Assembly: GCA_905339275.1 (NCBI GenBank)
Contig: CAJPFK010000018.1
Location: 1-64,000, forward strand
DNA: 64,000 bases
Origin: Methylophilaceae bacterium
GTDB lineage: Bacteria > Pseudomonadota > Gammaproteobacteria > Burkholderiales > Methylophilaceae
Reading direction: 5' to 3'
Shown: piece after piece, positions 7,896 through 15,815 of the stretch
Layout of the letters: each line of letters opens with the position of its first letter
Numbering within the stretch: the first letter of the stretch is position 1
The notes under the pieces: generated by a model
The model's input: the letters and a program-made list of their open reading frames with translations, nothing else
What the model was told of the DNA's origin: nothing
Database searches by the model: none
Position numbers and translations under genes: made by a program

Positions 7896-10121
7896 TCATA
7901 TTTCCGCCTTTTCCTCACCATTCCGGTCAGGCGGCATATTGGCCTGATTGCCGTTTGCAGATACTGGCTTACCCGCCACGGCTTCCTTCCCCAGCAATAC
8001 CGCTTCATCCACAAGCAGCCCCTTGGGTAACTGATGCGTAATGAAAAGGATGGTGACCTTGCCCTTGAGGCGATTGACCGTCTGCGCGAAGTGTTCTGCC
8101 GTGTGTTGGTCGAGATTGGAAACCGCTTCATCAAATATCAGGATGCTCGGTTGCCTGAGCAGCGCCCTGGCAATGGCAAGGCGTTGTTTCTGCCCGCCGC
8201 TCAGGCCGGTGCCGTGTTCGCCGATTTCGGTCTGGTAGGCTTGCGGCAGTTTCTCGATGGTGTCGTGGATGCCTGCGAGCTGGCAGGCCTGGACGATCTG
8301 CTCGAAGCTGGCATGCGGGTTGGCAAGCATGAGGTTGTCGTAGAGGGTGCCTGAGAACAGCAGCGTCTCCTGCGGGACGATGCCGAAGTAATTACGCAGC
8401 TCATTGGCGGAGAGATGGCGGATATCCTTGCCATCAATTTTGATGCTGCCTTCCTGCGGTTGGTAGAAACCGAGCAGGAGTTTGGCCAGGGTGCTTTTTC
8501 CGCAACCGGATGGGCCCATGAGCACCGTGCATTTGTTGGGCTTGATGGTGATGCTCAGGTTACGGTAGAGCCAGGGGTGGTTATCCGAATAGCGGAAGCT
8601 GACGCCTTCGAGTTCGATATGCCCTGCCCTGGTGTTGGTCCTGCTGGGGATGAGGGAATACGGCTCCGTCGGCGCATCCATCAAATCGCCCAGCCGTTTG
8701 ACGGCGATATCGGCCTGCTGGAATTCCTGCCACATGCCGACCAGGCGCAGCACCGGGCCGGAGAGCCTGCCGGAGAACATCTGGAAGGCGACCAGCATGC
8801 CGATGGTGAATTCCGGGTTGTGCATGACGATCCAGGCACCGGCGCAGAGAATGCTGAGGGTTTGCAGTTGATCCAGCGCATTGGCGAAGGTGTTGTAGGT
8901 ATTGGAGAGCTGGCGGCTCTGGAAGCCTGCTGCGAGATAGGTAGCCAGATAGCCGCCGTATTGTTTTTCCAGTTGCGGTTCAAGTTGCAGGGATTTGACG
9001 GTCTCCATGCCGGAGACATATTCGGTGAGGAAAGCCTGGTTGCGGGCACCGAGCAGGAATTGCTGGTTGAGGCGTTTACGCAGCAACGGGGTAACGGCAA
9101 TACTGAGAATGGTAATGAGGGTGAGCGTGGCGAGTGCAATGAGGGTGAGTTGCCAGCTATACCAGAACATGATGGCGAGGAATACGAACAAGAACGGGAA
9201 GTCCAGGAGCAGTGTCACCAGACTTCCCGCCAGGAACTCGCGGATGGTTTCAACGCCTTGCAGCCTCGCGACCAGCGTACCCGTCGGCCGATGTTCGAAA
9301 TAGCGCATGGGCAGATGCAAGAGATGCCCGAACACCTTGTGCGCCAGCACGGCATCGATACGGTTGCCGGTGTGCAGCACCAGGTACTGCCTGACCCAGC
9401 CCATGGCGGCATTGAAGATAAGAAAGATGCCGAGCGCGACGGCAATGACGATGAGTGTGCTGACGGTGTGGTGCACCACGACTTTATCGATGATGACCTG
9501 CGTACCGAGAGGCGTTGCCAGCGCAACCAACTGGATGGCGAAGGATGCCAGCAGTATCTCGCGCCAGATCTTTTTGTGCTTGAGCAGTTCCGGAATAAAC
9601 CACCTGAAGCCGAATCTGGCGGGAGCTTTGATATCTTCTGCTACAGGTTTTTGCAGCGGCGTGGCAAGAATGACCTGCCCGGAAAATTGCGCGTTGAATT
9701 CTGATAGTGGAATGGTTTGGGGGATTGTTGAATCCTGTGTAACCAGCAATACCCGTTCGGTATCTGCCTTGAGCACCAGCGCAAGACCATGGGGTTGCTC
9801 TTCGCCTTCGCCATGGGCCGCATGCTCATCGGCATCACCGGCCTGAGAGGCATCTGAGCCCGCCCCAGGCCCGGGCGGCTCTTTTGCAGCCGGGGAAAGC
9901 AATGCCAGCACCGGAAAAACAGCAGGATGCAATGCTTCAAGCGTCGTGATGCTTGGAGAAACCTTGAAACCGAAGGATTTGACGGCAGACTGGAGAACAC
10001 CAAGATCGTACGCAGGCGGGAAACGTCGAATCAGCAACTCAGCATCAAAGGGAATACGATGCAGGTTGCATAAAGTCGCAATACCCCAGATAAAAGTGTC
10101 CCTGTTCAGTGGTTTTCCCAC
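7896..10121 (-). CDS. Type I secretion ABC ATPase/permease (HlyB-like, C39-like domain)
   Basis: 741 residues. The start is GTG 10121, with GAGG 5 nt upstream. Residues 1-165 are a C39-like domain without the catalytic cysteine, as in HlyB-type exporters of RTX proteins. It carries an unusual Pro/Gly/Asp/His-rich insertion at about 75-105. Six-helix transmembrane region at about 165-450. The ATPase has Walker A GPSGCGKST (about 534), signature LSGGQKQRL (about 643), Walker B ILIFDEA and H-loop THQ. The family exports C-terminally signalled substrates to the medium together with an HlyD adaptor and TolC. The RTX lipase is an attractive substrate, but no HlyD gene is adjacent. Confidence 0.9.
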   Translation of the reverse strand: MGKPLNRDTFIWGIATLCNLHRIPFDAELLIRRFPPAYDLGVLQSAVKSFGFKVSPSITTLEALHPAVFPVLALLSPAAKEPPGPGAGSDASQAGDADEHAAHGEGEEQPHGLALVLKADTERVLLVTQDSTIPQTIPLSEFNAQFSGQVILATPLQKPVAEDIKAPARFGFRWFIPELLKHKKIWREILLASFAIQLVALATPLGTQVIIDKVVVHHTVSTLIVIAVALGIFLIFNAAMGWVRQYLVLHTGNRIDAVLAHKVFGHLLHLPMRYFEHRPTGTLVARLQGVETIREFLAGSLVTLLLDFPFLFVFLAIMFWYSWQLTLIALATLTLITILSIAVTPLLRKRLNQQFLLGARNQAFLTEYVSGMETVKSLQLEPQLEKQYGGYLATYLAAGFQSRQLSNTYNTFANALDQLQTLSILCAGAWIVMHNPEFTIGMLVAFQMFSGRLSGPVLRLVGMWQEFQQADIAVKRLGDLMDAPTEPYSLIPSRTNTRAGHIELEGVSFRYSDNHPWLYRNLSITIKPNKCTVLMGPSGCGKSTLAKLLLGFYQPQEGSIKIDGKDIRHLSANELRNYFGIVPQETLLFSGTLYDNLMLANPHASFEQIVQACQLAGIHDTIEKLPQAYQTEIGEHGTGLSGGQKQRLAIARALLRQPSILIFDEAVSNLDQHTAEHFAQTVNRLKGKVTILFITHQLPKGLLVDEAVLLGKEAVAGKPVSANGNQANMPPDRNGEEKAEI

Positions 10122-10278
10122 CGTTCCCTCGCTAGTTATTTATTTTTGTTTTATGGGAGATTCTCCAGCAAAATTTATTCCAGCAATTCAGGGTGTAAAA
10201 TACTATTCTTAACTATATATATCTAAATGGCTTTTTTGAAATTCATCCTAAAACCCATATCTTCCACCATTAAAAAAT

Positions 10279-10314
10279 GGTTGATAGCAGCCACCACTAT
10301 GGCTGCTATCAACC
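10279..10314. repeat. Perfect 14-bp inverted repeat (hairpin)
   Basis: GGTTGATAGCAGCC (10279-10292) and its exact complement (10301-10314) are separated by 8 nt. There is no U-run on either side, so it is not a typical terminator. It lies in the 580-bp gap upstream of the ABC exporter, next to the duplicated nucleotidyltransferase fragment. Confidence 0.7.
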
Positions 10315-10339
10315 AAGATATTTTCTCCAGTCTCAAGAT

Positions 10340-10603
10340 TAAGAACCATGAAGACTGGGGAAAAGGAAGCATATGAAGACCTGATGAGCCGAGGCAAAGG
10401 CTGGATTTCACGCTTCGAGCGGGGCTGGGTGCCGTAGAAAAGGCTTACCCATGCTCGAAATAAAGCAGTGGCTGACTTAAACTCCGCCTCTTCCGGCATC
10501 ACTAACAGCCCCACCTGGTAATTTGCTATCTTTTTGCGTATATCCTGATTCATTATCTTTCCGATACCAGCCCGGCAAGCAATAACACCACAACCGTCAT
10601 ATA
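10340..10603 (+). pseudogene. Decayed duplicate of the 3' end of the nucleotidyltransferase gene plus citG-like tail
   Basis: This segment aligns with 11602-11867 at about 90 percent identity by eye, offset by about 1.26 kb. It contains the last 45 or so codons of the nucleotidyltransferase (frameshifted near CGGGGCTGGGTGCC), its stop, the short spacer and the last 50 bp of the opposite-strand citG-like gene. It is therefore the remnant of a tandem duplication whose first copy lost its 5' part. The 10122-10339 stretch before it shows no gene. Confidence 0.8.
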
Positions 10604-10626
10604 TGTGCGATAGGCTCCTCCAAGAA

Positions 10627-10701
10627 AAGTTATACTAATATTTATATTGAGTTAGTATAACTTACGGGTTATACTAATTATTATCAGTCTCCAGTATAAC
10701 C
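10627..10701 (+). promoter_or_regulatory. Promoter covered by GTTATACT inverted repeats
   Basis: Four copies of GTTATACT alternate in orientation: 10629-10636, 10654-10661 (inverted), 10668-10675 and 10693-10700 (inverted). The first two are arms of a perfect 12-bp inverted repeat (10627-10638 and 10652-10663). A promoter TTGAGT (10647-10652), 17-nt spacer, TATACT (10670-10675) overlaps them. The last copy ends 2 nt before the start codon. The layout suggests a repressor, possibly autoregulation; the binding protein is unknown. Confidence 0.6.
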
Positions 10702-10702
10702 A

Positions 10703-11743
10703 ATGATCCTTTACGAAGAGCTTACCTCTACCGCACAGACCGCCTACGCACAGCTTCTGGACGTAGCGCTGACAGCGGAGCATTTGCGAACTGTAGCCGA
10801 CCTATCCGGCTCGTTTGCTTCCAAAACCGTCAAAGGGCATAAATATTGGTATTACCAATACACCGAGCCCTCCGGCAATTTGCGGCAGACCTTTGTCGGC
10901 CCGGACAATGAGGCTGTCAGGTCACTCCTGAAAGCAAAAGAGCAGCCGGCGGCCACGGAAGGCCTCATTCCGCTTGCGGCCAGCGCTGTAGCTCTGGGGT
11001 GCACAGAAGTATTGCCCAAACATCTCAAAGTAATACGCCGACTTTCTGAATACGGGTTTTTCCGTGCTGGCGGCGTGTTGATTGGTACACATGCCTTTCT
11101 TGCCTATGGCAACATGCTCGGGGTTCATTGGGGGGATGCATCTTTGACTCAGGACATCGATTTCGCCCATGCCGGCAAAAATATTGCCCTGGCATTGCCA
11201 TCGAATGTTGAAGTCGAAACGCACGAAGCCATTGAATCCTTACAAATGGGTTTGCTGCCGATCTCTACGCTACATGGAAAATCCGGCGCCAGTTATCTCG
11301 CTCCACGCGATCCCGGTTTCCGTTTGGATTTCCTGACAACACTCCACCGGGGCGGTGAAGAGAAATACGAACACCCTCAGCTCAACGTCACGCTCCAGCC
11401 CTTGAAGTTCATGGAATTCTCTCTGACCCAGGTACAACAAGCGGTCATATTCAATACTTCAGGCGCGGTAGTGGTCAATATTCCCCATCCAGCTCGTTAT
11501 GCCCTGCACAAACTGATTATCCATGGAGAGAGAGAAGGTGCCTTTGCCTCGAAGGCAAGCAAAGATCTGATCCAGGCGGTATCGCTACTGCAATACTACA
11601 AAGATCACAGGACTTGGGAAATCAAGGAAACATATGAAGACCTGATGAACCGAGGCAAGGGCTGGGCTTCACGCTTCGAGCGGGGGCTTAGTGCCGTAGA
11701 AAAGACTTATCCCACGCTCGAATTGAAGCAGTGGCTGACTTAA
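10703..11743 (+). CDS. GSU2403-type nucleotidyltransferase-fold protein
   Basis: 346 residues. The central domain has RAGGVLIGTHAFLAYGN followed by TQDIDFAHAGK, which matches the Gly-rich helix and acidic DxD-like motif (here DID) of nucleotidyltransferase-fold proteins (NTP_transf_8/GSU2403 type). An N-terminal segment with KYWYYQYTEPSG precedes it. A C-terminal helical part (PARYALHKLIIHGER) follows. Substrate is not known; some family members sit in defence or toxin-antitoxin-like settings. No ribosome site precedes ATG 10703 and the mapped promoter would give a leader of about 20 nt. No partner gene is adjacent. It converges on the citG-like gene. Confidence 0.75.
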   Translation: MILYEELTSTAQTAYAQLLDVALTAEHLRTVADLSGSFASKTVKGHKYWYYQYTEPSGNLRQTFVGPDNEAVRSLLKAKEQPAATEGLIPLAASAVALGCTEVLPKHLKVIRRLSEYGFFRAGGVLIGTHAFLAYGNMLGVHWGDASLTQDIDFAHAGKNIALALPSNVEVETHEAIESLQMGLLPISTLHGKSGASYLAPRDPGFRLDFLTTLHRGGEEKYEHPQLNVTLQPLKFMEFSLTQVQQAVIFNTSGAVVVNIPHPARYALHKLIIHGEREGAFASKASKDLIQAVSLLQYYKDHRTWEIKETYEDLMNRGKGWASRFERGLSAVEKTYPTLELKQWLT

Positions 11744-11867
11744 ACTCCGCCTCTTCTGGCATCACTAACAGCCCCGCCTGGTAATTTTCTATCTTTTTTG
11801 CGTATATCCTGATTCATTATCTTTCCGATACCAGCCCGGCAAGCAATAACACCGCGACCGTCATATC
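11602..11867 (+). repeat. Parent copy of the 1.26-kb tandem duplication segment
   Basis: Matches the degenerate copy at 10340-10603. It spans the 3' end of the nucleotidyltransferase gene, the 73-bp convergent gap and the 3' end of the citG-like gene. The intact copy keeps both reading frames open. Confidence 0.8.
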
Positions 11868-12668
11868 CGCACTGGTGCCAGGGTTGATCGATTGTGCCTT
11901 GAGGTCGCGGTCGAAATCCAGTAAGGGGCGCAGGTAGGTTTTGGGGTTCTCCCGGCTTTCCAGCTCCTGCCAATAGGGAACGGCTTGCTGCCTGATATTT
12001 TCAGCCTGTTCAGCACCGTATTTGCGCACGATGTGGCTATCCGGAAAGGTCGCCAGGAAGCGCAGGTAAAGCCCGGAAACTGCCCAGGCTGGACGCTCCC
12101 AGCGTGCAAGCAAGCGGCGGTAATAAGCAAGGGCATCGAACACTTCGCGATAACCGTTGGCATACTGCCTGGCGATCATATCCCTGTCCGCTGCCTCGTG
12201 CATGGCGGCCAGCAAGGTCGCGCTTGCCGGCTGGCCGACGTCGTGCCGGTCACTACTGCCCAGGCCGGCGGGGTTGGCGATCCTGATGGCGGCATACGCA
12301 TCCCTGGCATCATCCACGGTCAATTGATCCAGCACCACCTGCAATCGATGGGAAGATAACTCTTCGCCGCCGGGGAATGCCGCCTCGATCAGCGGCACGC
12401 AAAGCAGGATGATGCCGAGATTGGTGTTGCAGCCCACCGCATCGGCGGTTGCTTGCACGGCCTGCAGGATGCGCTGGCCGACGGTGAGGCCGGGCCGGGC
12501 AATCACGCTTGCTGCCGCCTCGGCACTCTTGAGAAAATCCTGCACCGTCATGCCGTGCCCATCCGCCAGCGCATGGACGTTACCGGGCTTCAGGGCTTCC
12601 AGTTCGGCGATGCAGGCTGATTTGAATTGTGCGGCCAGCTTATCCGTTCGCTGCTGCATGGTGCTCAT
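11817..12668 (-). CDS. CitG/MdcB-like protein of the H4MPT cluster (orf5-type)
   Basis: 283 residues resembling triphosphoribosyl-dephospho-CoA synthase (KPGNVHA, GxNTNLG, SSDRHDVGQPA motifs). No citrate lyase or malonate decarboxylase genes are near. Instead it is the last gene of the mptG-mtdB-ATPgrasp-mch-ATPgrasp operon, overlapping the preceding gene by ATGA, as does the orf5-type gene of methylotroph C1 clusters. It probably acts in tetrahydromethanopterin or methanofuran side-chain synthesis, perhaps using the family's phosphoribosyl chemistry. The exact reaction is inference. The 3' end is the source of the short duplicate at 10560-10603. Confidence 0.75.
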   Translation of the reverse strand: MSTMQQRTDKLAAQFKSACIAELEALKPGNVHALADGHGMTVQDFLKSAEAAASVIARPGLTVGQRILQAVQATADAVGCNTNLGIILLCVPLIEAAFPGGEELSSHRLQVVLDQLTVDDARDAYAAIRIANPAGLGSSDRHDVGQPASATLLAAMHEAADRDMIARQYANGYREVFDALAYYRRLLARWERPAWAVSGLYLRFLATFPDSHIVRKYGAEQAENIRQQAVPYWQELESRENPKTYLRPLLDFDRDLKAQSINPGTSADMTVAVLLLAGLVSER

Positions 12669-13597
12669 ACCGCGATATTTTGCAGGCCTGGCTGCGCAGC
12701 AGGCATTTTTGCGCAGAAGTCATCGACCAGCCTTCTGGCAATGTCGATTTCGGTGACGGCCTGCAACCCTTTCCATGCCGGGATGCTGTTGATCTCAAGC
12801 ACGAAGAGTCGGCCATGCTGGTCGCGGATGATGTCGACGCCGCAGTAGTCGATTTCCACTGCGCGCGCCGCGGCTATCGCCAGTTCGGCGACATCGCTTT
12901 GCACGGGCATGGCTTCGCAGCGTGCGCCCAGCGCCACATTATTGACCCAGGTGCTGCCGTGGCGGGCCATTGCAGCAACGGCCTGCCCGTCGATGATGAA
13001 TACCCGGTAGTCGTGCCAGGCGCCCTCGCCGCTGTCAATATAGCTTTGCAGGTAATAAAGCCCTTCCACGTGCTGCTCCATCGGTACCGGAAACACACTG
13101 GTGTGATCGAGCTTGCGCACGCCCATGCCTTGCGAGCCGAATAGCGGTTTCATGACCAAGGCACGACCGGCCATGGTTTCGCGCAGGATGATGTTTTGCG
13201 CATGATGACGCGATTCGCACACCCAGGTCGGCGGCGTCGGGACCTGGTGGCGGTGCAGCAGGAAGCTGGTCATGGCTTTGTCCACCGTGCGCTCGACGGC
13301 ACGGCCATCGTTATAGACCATGACACCCAGCATCTTGAGCGCGTGCAGGATATCCAGCCTGGCGATGACCTGTTGCAGGCTGCCGCCGGGCACCCCCCGC
13401 ACGAACACTCCGGCAGGCAAGCTGCCCTCGAAACCAGGAATCAGGACGCCGGACTTCCCCGGCAGCAGCTCCAGCGCACAGTCTTTCAGCGAGATGAAAA
13501 CCGCTTCCAGCCCGCGTGCCGAGAATGCCTCCCGCAGGCGCTTGCCGTGCCAGCCGGGGTCGTCGGTGAATACCGGGATTCTGTTGGTTGCCGTCAC
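12665..13597 (-). CDS. ATP-grasp ligase (RimK/MptN-like), H4MPT cluster orf17-type
   Basis: 310 residues starting at GTG 13597, 9 nt after the mch stop. The ATP-grasp fold is seen in the central lysine strand RALVMKPLFGSQGMGVRKL and the C-terminal metal-binding part YCGVDIIRDQHGRLFVLEIN. It is closest to RimK/MptN enzymes that ligate amino acids such as glutamate to a carboxylate. In methylotroph C1 clusters this gene is required for H4MPT-linked oxidation. A role adding a glutamyl or similar residue to the dephospho-H4MPT or methanofuran analogue follows from family and position; the substrate is not proven. Confidence 0.8.
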   Translation of the reverse strand: MTATNRIPVFTDDPGWHGKRLREAFSARGLEAVFISLKDCALELLPGKSGVLIPGFEGSLPAGVFVRGVPGGSLQQVIARLDILHALKMLGVMVYNDGRAVERTVDKAMTSFLLHRHQVPTPPTWVCESRHHAQNIILRETMAGRALVMKPLFGSQGMGVRKLDHTSVFPVPMEQHVEGLYYLQSYIDSGEGAWHDYRVFIIDGQAVAAMARHGSTWVNNVALGARCEAMPVQSDVAELAIAAARAVEIDYCGVDIIRDQHGRLFVLEINSIPAWKGLQAVTEIDIARRLVDDFCAKMPAAQPGLQNIAV

Positions 13598-13606
13598 CGT
13601 AACCGG

Positions 13607-14599
13607 CTAGGATGAGAAACCGAAGGATTGATCCAGCAGCGCGGCATCCAGCTTGCCACCGGTATAGCTCCTGCCCGACTCCAGCGCCGTGACGGTCACG
13701 GCAGCCGGGCTGAACAGCATCGGATCGATCTTGTAGAAATCCATGTTCACCGCCTTGAATACTTCGGCAAACGGGCGGCCGTAATCGCGCGAAGCGCTGC
13801 TGGGCAGTTCCTGCGCCAGTTTTGCCGCGGCTTCATCCGGCCCCTTGACGAAGATATGCGCATGCCCGCCGAACAGGATGGCGTCGTTGGTGCGCCCCAT
13901 GCCGGTCAGGAAATCCGGCGCCGGCGGCGGGACGGGTGCGCTGGCCATGCCATCCACCACGTGATCGAGCGGGAAATGCAGGGTATGTATTTTATGCATG
14001 GCGACTTCAAGCACGCGCGCGACGATCTGCACCGTACCGGCCAGGCTGCGGGTCGGCGTCAGGATGAAGGTCAGGTTTTCCGGTTTTACGCCGGTGTCAC
14101 GCGATACCTTTTCAACGACCTCTGCCGGAGGCGCTTTCTCGCTTTCCAGCACCAGACAGGCGCGGTCGGCCTGGTCCTTGTAGCCAAGCTCCGTGTAGAG
14201 CTCCTCCCGCCCGGCCAGGGCGCGGCCGGGGCCGGAGCCAAGCGAAAAGAATTTCTCGTGAGCCAGGCTCCAGCCTGCGTACTGGCTGCCCAGGCAGGAC
14301 AATATGGGATTATTGGAGTGCACGGAGAGCGTCCATGGCCAATGCGGAAACGTCTGCGATGTCTGCAGGCTGACGTGCCCGAGGCCGCCCATGCAGATTT
14401 CCGCGATCAAACGGCCGGCTTCAAGACCGCCGGCATGGCGGATGCCGGCATCGATTATCGTGCATCCGTTATCCAGCTTCTCAACGCCCAGCCTAAGCTG
14501 CTTCGCATTCTCGACCAGATGCTGCACCAAAGGATTGGTCAGCCGGTTCACACTCGGCCAATCCGCCGCATCGATATTGGCTGTATTTTGTTCGCTCAT
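13607..14599 (-). CDS. mch: Methenyl-tetrahydromethanopterin cyclohydrolase
   Basis: 330 residues, full length for Mch. Recognised by GCTIIDAGIRHAGGLEAGR near the N-terminus, MGGLGHVSL, FSLGSGPGRALA and the C-terminal HAHIFVKG. It hydrolyses methenyl-H4MPT to 5-formyl-H4MPT, between MtdB and the Fhc formyltransferase/hydrolase complex in cytosolic formaldehyde oxidation. The start has GGGGAG 5 nt upstream. It lies in the leftward operon between the two ATP-grasp genes. Confidence 0.95.
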   Translation of the reverse strand: MSEQNTANIDAADWPSVNRLTNPLVQHLVENAKQLRLGVEKLDNGCTIIDAGIRHAGGLEAGRLIAEICMGGLGHVSLQTSQTFPHWPWTLSVHSNNPILSCLGSQYAGWSLAHEKFFSLGSGPGRALAGREELYTELGYKDQADRACLVLESEKAPPAEVVEKVSRDTGVKPENLTFILTPTRSLAGTVQIVARVLEVAMHKIHTLHFPLDHVVDGMASAPVPPPAPDFLTGMGRTNDAILFGGHAHIFVKGPDEAAAKLAQELPSSASRDYGRPFAEVFKAVNMDFYKIDPMLFSPAAVTVTALESGRSYTGGKLDAALLDQSFGFSS

Positions 14600-14684
14600 G
14601 TTTTCTCCCCACTTTTCCGGCTTTGATTCGCCTGTTTGTTACCTGATTGTGCCTGCCTGGTTTTGCTTGCCCTGATGTTCCTGC

Positions 14685-15800
14685 TTAGTTCAGTTCTTTT
14701 ATCAACTGCCTGACGCGTTCCGCCATCAGCATAACGGCCTCGTCGGCACTGCTGCCTTCGGCAGTCACCGTGCAAACCGGGTCGCCAGCTTCGATATGGC
14801 TTCCGGCACGAGGCAGATCCGCTGTCCAGTCCGGCCAGTCAAAATGCCCGGGCACACGCATGCTCCCAGGCGCATAGACAATATAGTGCGCCCTGGCCTG
14901 TTCGCCCAGTGACGGCCAATTGGCAAGATTGCCTGCCGAGGCCTGCATGTGCAGCTCGAATAAAGCCCCGTTTCCTGCCGGATACAAATCAAAGGTAGCG
15001 GTCAGGCGCGGGTTCAATTCCAGTATCCATAAACGCTCGCCGGCCATGATGCCGTCCAGGCTGTTCAGCCCGCGCAGGCCGACGGCACTGGTAAGCTTTT
15101 GTGCGGCTTCCAGCAACTGCTGCCGCACAGCCAGCGGGAGTTCTGCGCGGCTGACGGCGCCTCCGTAGCGATAAGGCATCAACGGGGTTGGCGCCAGCCA
15201 CTGCTGGTTGAAGCCGACTGCCCTGGCCCTGGTGCCGTCGGCAGCAAACAGTATCGAAACCGGAATGCCCGGAATTTCCTGCTGGTAATAACTGCCCTGT
15301 TCAAGCACCGCGCCTGCCGGCACCTTGCGGATATGCGTCCCGCCGGACCCGCCATTCCTCTTGCTCAGCCATGCGCCAGACGCAAGCGCCTGCGGGCTCA
15401 TCTGCTGCAGGCTGACCGCCGGATGCCTGATATTGAGCACATCGAGCAGCGCAAAGAATGTCAGCGCGCGCTTCATGTTCCTGACCACCCTGACCGGGTT
15501 GCCGATCAGCGGCATATACTGCTCAACCAGGCTCAGGAGCTCGGTTCTTGCTTCGAATCCGCTGCCGTAAACCAGGCCCTGCGGCGCTTCTGCTGCGATA
15601 TGCTGCAGTGTTTGTTCAAGTGCATCCGCATCGAAACTGCCGTCCGCATACGGCAACGCATGCAAGCTATCGGCAGCTCGCCCGGTATCGCTATCCGCAA
15701 ATGCGTCGAGCGCGATTACCGCATAACCTGCCGCAACGGCAGCCTGTACGAAAGGCCTGGCCGAAACCGAGGCAATAACGATTTTTTTCTTTTTGCTCAG
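14685..15800 (-). CDS. ATP-grasp protein of the H4MPT cluster (orfY-type), non-ATG start
   Basis: An ATP-grasp-type protein of about 371 residues with a GGSGGTHIRKV nucleotide loop and LWILELNPRLTATFD metal-binding end. From TTG 15665 it would lack the N-terminal Rossmann-like part, yet the frame continues upstream without a stop. It encodes IVIASVSARPFVQAAVAAG and then YAVIALDAFADSDTGRAA, typical of the family N-terminus. The only codons available before the mtdB stop are CTG 15800 or ATT 15809; there is no ATG, GTG or TTG in that stretch. I use CTG 15800. The gene acts in H4MPT/methanofuran cofactor synthesis in methylotrophs; substrate unknown. Translation may depend on coupling to mtdB, 15 nt upstream. 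Confidence 0.75.
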   Translation of the reverse strand: MSKKKKIVIASVSARPFVQAAVAAGYAVIALDAFADSDTGRAADSLHALPYADGSFDADALEQTLQHIAAEAPQGLVYGSGFEARTELLSLVEQYMPLIGNPVRVVRNMKRALTFFALLDVLNIRHPAVSLQQMSPQALASGAWLSKRNGGSGGTHIRKVPAGAVLEQGSYYQQEIPGIPVSILFAADGTRARAVGFNQQWLAPTPLMPYRYGGAVSRAELPLAVRQQLLEAAQKLTSAVGLRGLNSLDGIMAGERLWILELNPRLTATFDLYPAGNGALFELHMQASAGNLANWPSLGEQARAHYIVYAPGSMRVPGHFDWPDWTADLPRAGSHIEAGDPVCTVTAEGSSADEAVMLMAERVRQLIKELN

Positions 15801-15815
15801 GCGACTAATCTGGGT

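Noticed and set aside
8415-9704. Rightward open frame of 429 codons
   Set aside because: Antisense to the type I secretion ATPase, whose Walker and signature motifs are clear; the frame has no recognisable motif.
10248-10553. Leftward 101-codon frame
   Set aside because: It runs through the decayed duplicate of the nucleotidyltransferase and citG tails; not an independent gene.
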